IMG/VR virus record: IMGVR_UViG_3300000256_000010
Span: 6,660-33,800 of that record
DNA from: a virus
DNA: 27,141 bases
Direction: 5' to 3' (one strand)
Shown piece after piece: positions 1-7,192 of this stretch (position 1 is the first letter of the stretch; each line of letters starts with the position of its first letter). Below the pieces are notes generated by a model that was not told the origin of the DNA, did no database searches, and worked only from the letters and a program-made list of their open reading frames with translations. The translations under genes and the position numbers were made by a program.

Positions 1-101
1 CGACTTTCAATTCGTTCCATATTCTCCTCCAAGTAACCGTAGCGTTCACTGCAGATTTCTACGTGTGCCTCGAGGCTCTGTTTTTCAATATCTGATGGCA
101 T
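1..101 (-). CDS. Small coiled-coil-like phage protein, 3' end cut by window
   Basis: An ATG at 101..99 opens a frame that runs without a stop to the left edge, so only the N-terminal 33 residues are visible. The protein starts MPSDIEKQSLEAHVEICSER and is rich in Glu and Lys, which suggests an amphipathic helix or coiled coil. AAAGGA lies 5-6 bases upstream of the ATG and supports this start. The gene lies downstream of the 185-residue gene in the same direction, after a 129-bp gap that holds a late-promoter-like box. It resembles short helical proteins seen in marine T4-like phages, but I cannot name a function. Confidence 0.6.
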   Translation of the reverse strand, partial: MPSDIEKQSLEAHVEICSERYGYLEENMERIES

Positions 102-213
102 AATAATCCTTTAATGTCATACAAAAAATGCCTTCCGCCCGCCCTATATTATGTGCCTTTACAAATGCCAATCATTTCGCCTAAAATGAGCCTAAGTCTC
201 TGCCTAGTATAAT

Positions 214-221
214 TATTTATG
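214..221 (-). promoter_or_regulatory. T4-late-like promoter box (CATAAATA)
   Basis: On the minus strand this reads CATAAATA, seven of eight matches to the T4 late consensus TATAAATA. It lies in the gap between the 185-residue gene and the partial gene at the left edge, about 110 bases before that start. In AT-rich DNA such matches occur by chance, so position is the main support. Confidence 0.35.
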
Positions 222-230
222 AAGGGTGGG

Positions 231-788
231 TTACAGATTAAAAGGTATTTTTTCGTTTAGAACAAAATATATATTTTTATTACGAGGATTTATTGCTTCC
301 CAGATTGGGGTTTTTAATTTGATTGTTTCTGTTAAATTAACAATTACAGGAACATTTGTAAAATCATTTGTCAGGCCTGATAATGGTTGATCTTCTTGTC
401 CCCGTTCAATATAAAGTCCAATTTGCTCCACAGTAAAAGAAGTAGACCAAAATATATGTTTTCCTTTATAAGAGGAACCAAAATCTAATTGCTTAATATT
501 ATCTACTGTATATTTGCGTGGAAGTTCAATATACATAGGATTACCACGTAAACTAATAGTTTGTATCAATGTCTCACAATTGCTTTGTTGATTTCTACTT
601 TTATTCCAAGATTGTTCACTATTAACTATTTGATTTGCATCATCTACAAACGCAGGAACATCTGTTCTGTAAGGTGATACAACACCAGATTGTGTAATAT
701 CTATTAATGTGTATATGGTAATAAACTCGCCAACGCCACTTCCAAACTTGCCTTCGCCAGCAATACCATGTGCTCTTTCTTTTGCCAT
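231..788 (-). CDS. Hypothetical protein, possibly virion-associated (185 aa)
   Basis: I do not recognise this protein. It is 185 residues, starts MAKERAHGIAGEGKFGSGVG, and then has alternating polar and beta-prone stretches with many Asn, Thr and Gln, as in many phage tail or baseplate proteins. There is no signal peptide, membrane segment or enzyme motif. The ATG at 788..786 is preceded by a weak AGGTAA. The gene is separated from the upstream 108-residue gene by a strong terminator, so it probably has its own promoter in 789-828; an imperfect late-like ACTAAATA lies near 816-823 on minus. Assignment to the virion is inference from composition and from late-type neighbours. Confidence 0.6.
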   Translation of the reverse strand: MAKERAHGIAGEGKFGSGVGEFITIYTLIDITQSGVVSPYRTDVPAFVDDANQIVNSEQSWNKSRNQQSNCETLIQTISLRGNPMYIELPRKYTVDNIKQLDFGSSYKGKHIFWSTSFTVEQIGLYIERGQEDQPLSGLTNDFTNVPVIVNLTETIKLKTPIWEAINPRNKNIYFVLNEKIPFNL

Positions 789-828
789 AACTTACCTATA
801 ATATGCTATTATAATATTTAGTGCAGGC

Positions 829-856
829 AAAAAAAAGCGGAGGATAAGTCCTCCGC
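829..856 (-). terminator. Rho-independent terminator after the 108-aa gene
   Basis: A perfect 8-bp stem, GCGGAGGA (837-844) with TCCTCCGC (849-856), closes a 4-base loop. On the minus strand it is followed at once by eight T (829-836). It lies 58 bases beyond the stop of the 108-residue gene. The other strand lacks a comparable T tract, so termination is mainly for minus-strand transcripts. Confidence 0.9.
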
Positions 857-913
857 TCTTTAAAATTACTAGTCTCTAGAAATTTCTAAAAACTGGGTGA
901 TTTTACGCTAATC

Positions 914-1240
914 TTATACAAATGTTAGTGCTGAAATTATAACAACTGTTAAGGCCTGTGCGGCTACTGCATCTAAAGCTGCCTCTAGTGCTGTAAAATT
1001 TGTGCCTGTACCAGCTGCTACGTGTGCATCACAACCTGAAACGCCTACTATGACGCCTGCGGCTGTTGCTGTGCCTACAACTTCAATTGTTGCATATGAT
1101 GAAATTGCTCGCAAAACTGCTGCCATATCTGCGTTTGCTGTGAAGTCACCACCTGTTGATTTCAACCATGTAATATCACGACCAATAAGTTCTACTGGAT
1201 CATGAACATTGGATAACGCATTATTTGTTAAACTTGCCAT
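914..1240 (-). CDS. Small Ala/Val/Thr-rich protein, probably an abundant virion component (108 aa)
   Basis: This 108-residue protein is rich in Ala, Val, Thr and Gly. The C-terminal half (about residues 50-108) is hydrophobic, with runs such as VVGTATAAGVIVGVSG and LTVVIISALTF; these look more like a beta-rich or decoration protein than a clear membrane segment, though a membrane role is possible. The ATG at 1240 has a strong AGGAGA seven bases upstream. The gene is a single-gene unit, with a late-like GATAAATA box about 55 bases upstream and a strong terminator after it. That layout suggests high late expression, as for an abundant structural protein. No family recognised; function is inferred. 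Confidence 0.65.
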   Translation of the reverse strand: MASLTNNALSNVHDPVELIGRDITWLKSTGGDFTANADMAAVLRAISSYATIEVVGTATAAGVIVGVSGCDAHVAAGTGTNFTALEAALDAVAAQALTVVIISALTFV

Positions 1241-1292
1241 TTTTAAATCTCCTATATCTTGTAGTGTGTAAACTAATTTACACCGTTAATAT

Positions 1293-1300
1293 TATTTATC
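1293..1300 (-). promoter_or_regulatory. T4-late-like promoter box (GATAAATA)
   Basis: The minus strand reads GATAAATA, seven of eight matches to TATAAATA. It lies in the 89-bp gap just upstream of the 108-residue gene with the strong RBS, the expected place for its late promoter. Confidence 0.45.
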
Positions 1301-1329
1301 TCAAAAATAGAAAATTATTGGCTGTTATT

Positions 1330-2076
1330 TTACTTCTTCTTAGCACCAAAAGTATAATCAAAATCAGTATCTTGATAGCCAGTTATCCCTTTTGCTAGTT
1401 TCTTACCCAACCAATAACCAGCAACACCGGAGGCGGCCGCCGCCGCGGCTTTTGCACCAAAGGATGTTTTTCCTGCTATTTCAGAATTATGTACATCTTT
1501 AAGCTCATAACCACCCTTACGAACAAATGTTTCATATGGACTACGTAAATCACTACGAGCAGACTTTGATCTTATTGCTTGTAATAAACGAGTTGTACTT
1601 AATTTACGTTCACTACCAAGCAGTCTATTCCAATCACTCAATAATCTTCGTGTTGCACTATATTGAGCATTATGAATACCTAAATTTCGCTCTAAACTCA
1701 TTAAAAATTGTTTATCAAAATTTGGATTTACTTTACCACTTGCCACTTGCCGCAAATATTGTTTAAATTGTAATATTGGTATATTTGCTCTTCCAGCAGG
1801 ACCTATTTTATCAACATATCTATCTGCTTGATTAAAAACAGCGACCCAATTATGTAAATCTGTAGCAGTAGTACGAATATTATCAAAACCAGGATTCATC
1901 ATTGTTTTTTTAGCATATTCTTGTGCAAATTTCATTGAATTAGGATCATGCCGCATTGCCTGAAGTGATAAAACATTCATATAAATGTTTTCTGCCACTT
2001 GCTCAGCACTCATATTTTTCAATCCACGTTGATTACGTAATGCTTTTGATTCGTATAAATCTTTAATAAATCCCAT
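1330..2076 (-). CDS. Hypothetical basic protein with Ala-rich hydrophobic segment (248 aa)
   Basis: This 248-residue protein is not recognised. It is mostly helical and basic. Near residues 207-227 there is an Ala run followed by a small hydrophobic stretch (AASGVAGYWLGKKLAKG), which could be a short membrane-active helix, then a Lys-rich end. The Ala run is written in GC-rich codons in an otherwise AT-rich gene (1431-1450). The ATG at 2076 lies 8 bases after the stop of the upstream 421-residue gene, and the RBS-like AGGAGGG overlaps the end of that gene, so the two are probably translated from one message. Its place in a late-type cluster suggests a virion or assembly role, but this is inference. 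Confidence 0.6.
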   Translation of the reverse strand: MGFIKDLYESKALRNQRGLKNMSAEQVAENIYMNVLSLQAMRHDPNSMKFAQEYAKKTMMNPGFDNIRTTATDLHNWVAVFNQADRYVDKIGPAGRANIPILQFKQYLRQVASGKVNPNFDKQFLMSLERNLGIHNAQYSATRRLLSDWNRLLGSERKLSTTRLLQAIRSKSARSDLRSPYETFVRKGGYELKDVHNSEIAGKTSFGAKAAAAAASGVAGYWLGKKLAKGITGYQDTDFDYTFGAKKK

Positions 2077-2084
2077 AATACTAT

Positions 2085-3350
2085 TTACCCTCCTGCCAGG
2101 AAGTTACGTCGTGAAAATTCCAATCTATTAATTAATTTTACAGCGCCACCAACATGGTCTATTGCTACAAATCCTTCTGGACCGGCAACTTCATAACCAT
2201 TATCTGTTTTATAAAATGCTTGTATGCCTTCTATAGCATTAAGTTTTTTCATTAATATTGACTTAACTTGTATAATTTGTTTATAAACTGCCAATATTGC
2301 CAGCAACGTGTTACTATTATCTTCAATAAATGCCCTAGTTGCTTCTATTTTATTAATACGTGCTTCGGCGGCCGGACTCCATCCTGATGCTGTTTTATCA
2401 GAAGCACCACCATCTTTAAGTTTATCTATTTCTGCTTGCTTTTTACTATCATAGTAATCAATGAATTCTTTCAAAAAAGCATTAGCATTTCCAACTTGTG
2501 GTCGGTCTGCTCTAATTTTACTATTAACAAATGGTTCAATATGTTCTCTAAACTCTTCATTGTTCATTAGTGTATTAAATCTATTTGCATTTATTTTTTG
2601 CAAAATTCCTTGTAATTTATCAAGTCCATTTGCTACTTGTGCTGTTTCACGTCCAGTCATTGTAGCACGACCAGTTAAATCTCTATAATCAGCATCTTGT
2701 GACCATACATTTTTATTTCCTACAGGGGCGGCCGCACCAAATGATGCTGTCAAATCTGACATCTCAGGACCACCACTATATAATGTGTGCCATACAACAC
2801 CAATCTCAGCCGCAAGTAATTCTTTTGCTAAATCACTGCCCGCTGGAACAGCATATGCTATTTCATTTGGTTTAAAAACAACATATGACTCACCATCTAT
2901 ATCTTCAGTTGTCAAATCACCTTTAGTAAACATAATATCGCCTTGCAATATACCGTCAAAATTAAGTTTACGCAAATGTTTTAATGCTATATTTAATTTA
3001 TGTGCTAAACCTGGTATTTTACCATGATTTTTTCTAATATCTGCAGGAGTTTTATTTAATAATGGAGTAGCATTAAATACACTTTTTGTTCCTACAAAAA
3101 ACTTACCATCTTTAGGATCATTACCAGCAATTACAGCAGGCTTACCATCCCATTTTACAGATATTCTACCCGCTTCGCTTGTTCCTGCTAACATTTCTGC
3201 TGTTTGTGCAAGATGATTTATTGCTTTTTTTACACCTTGGTAACCTTGATAAAATACTAAATCCTCTATATGAGTCATATGAGTATTTTTGCCGCCAGTA
3301 TCTTCAACGATCATCCATTTACATTCACCTTGAACTTCAAATAGTTTCAC
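2085..3350 (-). CDS. Large conserved-type phage protein with a ligase-like KxDG motif (421 aa)
   Basis: The first 170 residues look like the core of the covalent nucleotidyltransferase fold (DNA/RNA ligases, capping enzymes). SVKWDGKPAV at 64-73 fits motif I KxDG with Lys66. FVGTKS at 85-90 is a strand with basic residues. LQGDIMF at 135-141 could stand for the motif III region, and YVVFKPNEIAYAV at 156-168 for later core strands. The acidic Glu-Gly of motif IV is not evident. The C-terminal half is helical with Lys/Glu-rich parts. I think this belongs to a family of uncharacterised marine T4-like phage proteins (possibly DUF6267). The ATG at 3350 overlaps the upstream stop by 4 bases (ATGA), indicating translational coupling. 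Enzyme activity is inference. Confidence 0.7.
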   Translation of the reverse strand: MKLFEVQGECKWMIVEDTGGKNTHMTHIEDLVFYQGYQGVKKAINHLAQTAEMLAGTSEAGRISVKWDGKPAVIAGNDPKDGKFFVGTKSVFNATPLLNKTPADIRKNHGKIPGLAHKLNIALKHLRKLNFDGILQGDIMFTKGDLTTEDIDGESYVVFKPNEIAYAVPAGSDLAKELLAAEIGVVWHTLYSGGPEMSDLTASFGAAAPVGNKNVWSQDADYRDLTGRATMTGRETAQVANGLDKLQGILQKINANRFNTLMNNEEFREHIEPFVNSKIRADRPQVGNANAFLKEFIDYYDSKKQAEIDKLKDGGASDKTASGWSPAAEARINKIEATRAFIEDNSNTLLAILAVYKQIIQVKSILMKKLNAIEGIQAFYKTDNGYEVAGPEGFVAIDHVGGAVKLINRLEFSRRNFLAGG

Positions 3351-3658
3351 TGATCGTCCTCGCCTCCAATCCGTGATGTTCGTCCTTGGCGAGTTGTTCT
3401 ATCACTTGTACGCAACCCAGGTTTCTTAGACGTAACTTTTGGTTTTGCTAGATTTGCCAGATTCGACTCTGGCTGCTGGTAGAGCTGGTTGATATGATCA
3501 TCACTACCAATACCAGTTATATTTTTAAAACCAGCCCACGCACCACTAGGTAATTTTTTTAAATAATTTAAAATATTATTTCCAACCTTACCTTCCCAAT
3601 CATGTGATCCTGACGCGAGAAATCCATGGTCTTCTTTTATAAAGTCTTTTGCTCTCAT
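3347..3658 (-). CDS. Hypothetical protein, MRAKDFI-type N terminus (103 aa)
   Basis: This 103-residue protein begins MRAKDFIKED, an N-terminal pattern I associate with several small proteins of marine T4-like phages. The C-terminal third is basic and low in complexity (Arg, Thr, Gly, Lys) and ends with acidic residues, so it is probably disordered. No enzyme motif is visible. It overlaps both neighbours by ATGA junctions (3655-3658 and 3347-3350), placing it in one coupled chain between the 85-residue and 421-residue genes. Function unknown. Confidence 0.65.
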   Translation of the reverse strand: MRAKDFIKEDHGFLASGSHDWEGKVGNNILNYLKKLPSGAWAGFKNITGIGSDDHINQLYQQPESNLANLAKPKVTSKKPGLRTSDRTTRQGRTSRIGGEDDQ

Positions 3659-3909
3659 ATATCTACACCCTGCATAATATCTAAAAGTTCTGTAACAGCA
3701 TTGCTGAAACGTGCTTTAGATTCAGGATCAAGCTTCGGGTCTTCCCAATCAACTTTTACCCATCTATCTACAATATGTTCTAATTCTTGTGACATTTCAT
3801 CAACAATACCACTAGTCTTACCTGTAGGTATACGTGAAGATATTGAGTGAGGTCTATCTATGTGTATGTTAGATGTATCTGAGAAATCAGATATTTCATT
3901 CAATCTCAT
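3655..3909 (-). CDS. Hypothetical small protein (84 aa)
   Basis: The frame is open from a GTG at 3960, but I prefer the ATG at 3909. It gives MRLNEISDFSD, shortens the overlap with the upstream gene to 14 bases, and avoids an N-terminal stretch that would lie wholly inside that gene. The product is about 84 residues: an acidic, Ser/Pro-containing N-terminal part followed by a helical C-terminal part (MSQELEHIVDRWVKVDWEDP and a final amphipathic helix). Function unknown. Its stop overlaps the next start (ATGA). Confidence 0.6.
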   Translation of the reverse strand: MRLNEISDFSDTSNIHIDRPHSISSRIPTGKTSGIVDEMSQELEHIVDRWVKVDWEDPKLDPESKARFSNAVTELLDIMQGVDI

Positions 3910-4201
3910 TGTCACCAGCCTTACGTATGCTACGGATAAACTTTTTATTATCCTGTCCACGTATGCTGTTAAGAAGACGGCGTTCTAGCTCAGAAGCAAC
4001 TTCATGATCATAGTGTTCATGTATAATATTAACTAAATTAATAGCACTATCAATGATATGAATAGCACGACTTTCTATGATCGCACTTTTATTGTGATCC
4101 TTATACAAGGAATTCAATTCTTCTAATATTGTTCTAGTCTTACGTTTCATTGTCATATGTGTCACATTATGTTTATTATATTTAGTTAAATTGTGACCCA
4201 T
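3896..4201 (-). CDS. Hypothetical helical protein (about 101 aa)
   Basis: The start at 4201 forms a TGATG overlap with the stop of the DUF1353 gene, so translation is probably coupled. A later start (MTMKRKTRTILEEL) is possible, because the conserved-looking part begins there. The protein is almost entirely helical, with alternating charged and hydrophobic residues (SLYKDHNKSAIIESRAIHII and HEVASELERRLLNSI). It resembles small helical proteins of T4-like marine phages, but I cannot assign a role. Confidence 0.65.
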   Translation of the reverse strand: MGHNLTKYNKHNVTHMTMKRKTRTILEELNSLYKDHNKSAIIESRAIHIIDSAINLVNIIHEHYDHEVASELERRLLNSIRGQDNKKFIRSIRKAGDNEIE

Positions 4202-4734
4202 CAATTATCAAATTTAGACTGTTTACGTATTGCCCACCTACCAAAAGGGCGGACTGACCAAAAACAGGAAAATATTTTCCAATTCGGAATGGTAGGATCA
4301 GCATCATCCATGCCTCTCCTAAACACATTATCAGCTTGGGCCCGCAATACTTTTACAGTTTGTGGATTCAATCCTTTTACTGCCACAGTTTTACGCAATG
4401 CACCATATAATACATCGTGTATTACCGCCGCCCTTGCAATATCCCAAGGTGATATAATATTCCACATAATGCGATGTATAGATGCTAAATCTGTTTGATA
4501 CCCAACTGGTGCTGTAATTAAAATAGTGGTTGGTGTAGTTTTTACATCTACATTTAAATTTGTCCAACTAGAAACCCATTCGTCCATCCCAGCACTTCTA
4601 CTTTTTTCTAATTCATAGGTAAGTGGTTGAGTAAGTACCCAATATTTTGGTCCATGAAATTCAGCTTCTAATAAACCATGCCATGCCATTTTTGATGCTC
4701 CTAAATAAATTCTCATGGCGGGATGATTCTTCAT
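4201..4734 (-). CDS. DUF1353 family protein
   Basis: The core GYQTDLASIHRIMW (about residues 78-91 from the chosen start) and the following AAVIHDVLY are the hallmark of DUF1353, small proteins common near phage tail or lysis modules and of unknown biochemistry. The conserved Asp and the His-Asp pair could form an active or metal site. The frame is open from a GTG at 4776, but the ATG at 4734 (MKNHPAMRIYLG) is preferred: it lies about 20 bases downstream of a perfect late-promoter box, whereas the GTG lies upstream of that box and inside the helicase gene. The ATG at 4716 is an alternative. Family call is firm; virion role is inference. Confidence 0.75.
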   Translation of the reverse strand: MKNHPAMRIYLGASKMAWHGLLEAEFHGPKYWVLTQPLTYELEKSRSAGMDEWVSSWTNLNVDVKTTPTTILITAPVGYQTDLASIHRIMWNIISPWDIARAAVIHDVLYGALRKTVAVKGLNPQTVKVLRAQADNVFRRGMDDADPTIPNWKIFSCFWSVRPFGRWAIRKQSKFDN

Positions 4735-4753
4735 CGACAAGTTCCGCCAATGG

Positions 4754-4761
4754 TATTTATA
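4754..4761 (-). promoter_or_regulatory. T4-late promoter box (perfect TATAAATA)
   Basis: On the minus strand the last codons of the helicase gene and its stop spell TATAAATA, an exact match to the T4 late promoter consensus. The DUF1353 start codon follows about 20 bases later. This would separate late expression of DUF1353 and downstream genes from the early helicase transcript. Confidence 0.6.
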
Positions 4762-6172
4762 TGTCATCTGAAGCACTCATATTACGTAATAAAGATCTTA
4801 TTTTGCTTCCACTTGCTTCAGCAGTTACTTTAGGTGTATCCTCATTAGGTTGTACTGTTGCACTTCTGTTTATTCTGTCAAATATATTTGTTGATTGTGA
4901 TTGTGTTGCTGTATAAGAAGTATCTTCTTCTGGTTGTGCATCTTCTCCCAAGTCTCGTATACGCAAACTGCTTATATCAAATTCCAAATCTACTTTAGAA
5001 CCAACACCGCTACTACTTCTTGTTTTCATAAACTGTACTTGATAACGTCCACGCTCACGCATTGCTCTACTTGTAAAAATACCAATAACATTATCTGCTG
5101 TATTAATTTTACTAATACCACCTGCAATGTGACTATGATCAAATTCTATTTCGTCTACTGCACTTCTGTTTAACTGCGATGCTGTGACAAATACAACATC
5201 TAACTCTTTGGATAAGTTACGCAGTTCTTCTGCAACATACTTGTCTTTAACATATAAATCACTTGGTGCTACTTTAGTGCTTATTGGCATACACAAATCT
5301 AAATAATCTACTAACACTACGTCTGCTTTCATACCTTTTTGCACATTTAATTCTTTTATATAACTGCGAAAGTCATTAATGTTACTTTGTGCTGGCATAT
5401 ATTTTATTTGCAAGCTGCCTGCTTTTTTACTTACAAGTTTAATTTTCATTTCAACAGTATCCAAATCCTTAAATATTTGGTTTGTCGGAATATTAGATAT
5501 CATACTGTCAATTCGCATTGCTGTTAATTCCTCACTCAACTCCAATGTAAAATATAATACATTGAGTCCTGCAAGTATCCAATTAACTGAGAGATTTTGC
5601 ATAAACAAACTCTTACCACTGCCACTACCACCAGCAAATATTTGTAACTCACCTCTATTAAATCCACCAAACAATTTTCTATCAAACATTTCCCAACCAG
5701 TGCTAACTTGCCCATTACTTGTTTTTAAATTCATCAAACGTTCACGCGGATTGTCCCAATAATCAGTTCCCATGTCTGTTGTAAGGCCAACCTGCACAGC
5801 TTCCTTAATTTTGGCCTCTACTAACCCATAATCACCTTTCTCTAACAAATCCGCACTGTCTAATATCGCTCGTTCTAATTCTTTATGCCTACTAAATTGT
5901 TCAAACTCGTCTAATAACCAATTACTATGCTCTTCTAATTGATCCATTACAATATCTTGTAATTTAGAACCTGTTTTGCTGTTTATTTGCTTTACTTCTG
6001 GCAATGCCTTATATTCATCTACATAATTTAAAACAAAAGTTGCTATTGGACGCAAACTTCTATCAAAATTCTGTGGATTAAATATATTTTGCACCCTAAC
6101 AAATGCTTCTGGATTGCTTACTAGCATTTCCAAGTATAATTTCTGTAATTCTACGTTATATTCTTTATTCAT
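4757..6172 (-). CDS. gp41: Replicative DNA helicase, T4 gp41 / DnaB type
   Basis: This 471-residue protein has the DnaB/RecA-like layout: a helical N-terminal domain (about 1-150), then the ATPase with Walker A GGSGSGKS at 181-188, a FTLELS segment at 208-213 typical of DnaB helicases, and Walker B VVLVDYLDL around 285-292. TASQLNRSA follows as in DnaB sensor regions. It would unwind the fork 5' to 3' as a hexamer and load the primase. T4 gp41 is 475 residues, so the length matches. The ATG at 6172 is only 13 bases beyond the primase stop, giving a primase-helicase operon. No Shine-Dalgarno sequence is visible. The C-terminal 70 residues are polar and probably flexible. Confidence 0.93.
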   Translation of the reverse strand: MNKEYNVELQKLYLEMLVSNPEAFVRVQNIFNPQNFDRSLRPIATFVLNYVDEYKALPEVKQINSKTGSKLQDIVMDQLEEHSNWLLDEFEQFSRHKELERAILDSADLLEKGDYGLVEAKIKEAVQVGLTTDMGTDYWDNPRERLMNLKTSNGQVSTGWEMFDRKLFGGFNRGELQIFAGGSGSGKSLFMQNLSVNWILAGLNVLYFTLELSEELTAMRIDSMISNIPTNQIFKDLDTVEMKIKLVSKKAGSLQIKYMPAQSNINDFRSYIKELNVQKGMKADVVLVDYLDLCMPISTKVAPSDLYVKDKYVAEELRNLSKELDVVFVTASQLNRSAVDEIEFDHSHIAGGISKINTADNVIGIFTSRAMRERGRYQVQFMKTRSSSGVGSKVDLEFDISSLRIRDLGEDAQPEEDTSYTATQSQSTNIFDRINRSATVQPNEDTPKVTAEASGSKIRSLLRNMSASDDI

Positions 6173-6185
6173 ATACTATAATTAT

Positions 6186-7157
6186 CTATATTTGTAATCG
6201 TTTTTGATGTAATTGGATTTTAAGCCTTGTAGATTGGACATTATCCAATATATTCTTTAATGTAAATATTTTACCATAATTTAATACTGATTCATTTATA
6301 TCCTTGCAAGTATCATACCAAGTTGGAAAACTAACGTCCCAATTATATTTTAATGCTTGTGTTATAAGTTTATTGCCAGCACTATCATTGTCTGGCATCA
6401 TTATTACTTGTTTATTTAAACTTTCTATTAAATCTACCTGGGCATCACCAATATCACTACCCAATATTGCAACACCATCTACAGCGATTGCATCAAATGG
6501 GCCTTCTGTTACTATAACAAACTTACGATCTTCAGTTTGCCTGTCCATATTAAACACATAACCTGCAGGCGTACTTGTAAAATATTTTGGATTACCCTTA
6601 ACTGCTAGTCGTGCTGTGTATCCTACTATTTCACCTTGCCAAAAGAATGGAATAATTACACGCCTGTCAAATTTTGTCTCTGTAATTGGTGTCCAGTAAT
6701 ATGGATAATCATTTTCATCCAATCCGCGCTTATGTAAATATTCTAATATAAGTTTATTATCAGACGCTAATGGACTGCTTTGCTCTGGAAAGTCTTTCTT
6801 CTCAAAATTAAATTCAACTTCCTCTGGAATTAAATTTTGTTCAATTGCTGTCTCTTTTAATTGTATAGCAGTTAATACAAGACGCTTTATATCAGATTCC
6901 GGAGTGCCAAGCCAATCCATCAATTGCCGTAGTTTACGACTTAATGGTCTGCCCGGTTGCCAGCCTGTTTTATACCCACAATTAAAGCAATTATACGATA
7001 TTGCCTCTCCGTTAAGTATAATACCGCCTCTACCACGTTTGTCTTGCGTTTCTCCGTTATGAACACAGCACGGAGCATTAAAGGATTGCCAACCACTAGA
7101 ACTTTTCTTTACCCTTCCTGGTAAATTGCTCATAATGACTGACTGTATTTGATTCAT
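6186..7157 (-). CDS. gp61: DNA primase, T4 gp61 type
   Basis: This 323-residue protein starts with a CHC2-like zinc-binding region (Cys30/Cys31, His33, Cys57, Cys60) and continues to a TOPRIM catalytic domain with TEGPFDAIA at 217-225 and MPDNDSAG at 254-261, giving the metal-binding Glu and Asp residues. T4 gp61 is 342 residues. It makes RNA primers on the lagging strand and works with the gp41 helicase encoded directly downstream. The start is uncertain: a strong promoter at 7192..7164 would begin transcription at or very near the ATG at 7157, so the mRNA may be leaderless, or the internal ATG at 7133 (MSNLPGR) may be used. Neither has a Shine-Dalgarno sequence. Confidence 0.93.
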   Translation of the reverse strand: MNQIQSVIMSNLPGRVKKSSSGWQSFNAPCCVHNGETQDKRGRGGIILNGEAISYNCFNCGYKTGWQPGRPLSRKLRQLMDWLGTPESDIKRLVLTAIQLKETAIEQNLIPEEVEFNFEKKDFPEQSSPLASDNKLILEYLHKRGLDENDYPYYWTPITETKFDRRVIIPFFWQGEIVGYTARLAVKGNPKYFTSTPAGYVFNMDRQTEDRKFVIVTEGPFDAIAVDGVAILGSDIGDAQVDLIESLNKQVIMMPDNDSAGNKLITQALKYNWDVSFPTWYDTCKDINESVLNYGKIFTLKNILDNVQSTRLKIQLHQKRLQI

Positions 7158-7163
7158 ACAGTT

Positions 7164-7192
7164 ATTATATAGGAATTACTACTAGAAGTCAA
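7164..7192 (-). promoter_or_regulatory. Sigma70-type promoter of the primase-helicase operon
   Basis: Minus strand: TTGACT (7192..7187), 17-base spacer, TATAAT (7169..7164). This is one mismatch from the full sigma70 consensus. The -35 box overlaps the stop codon of the upstream radical SAM gene. The predicted start point falls at about 7157, the first base of the primase ATG. Confidence 0.8.

Noticed and set aside
1002-1205. Plus-strand open frame opposite the 108-residue gene
   Set aside because: Shadow of the minus-strand gene, which has the strong ribosome-binding site, promoter box and terminator.
1433-2735. GCGGCCGC sites at 1433, 2728 and 19872, unusual in AT-rich DNA
   Set aside because: They fall in runs of Ala codons in real genes. 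No sign of cloning or of a regulatory use.
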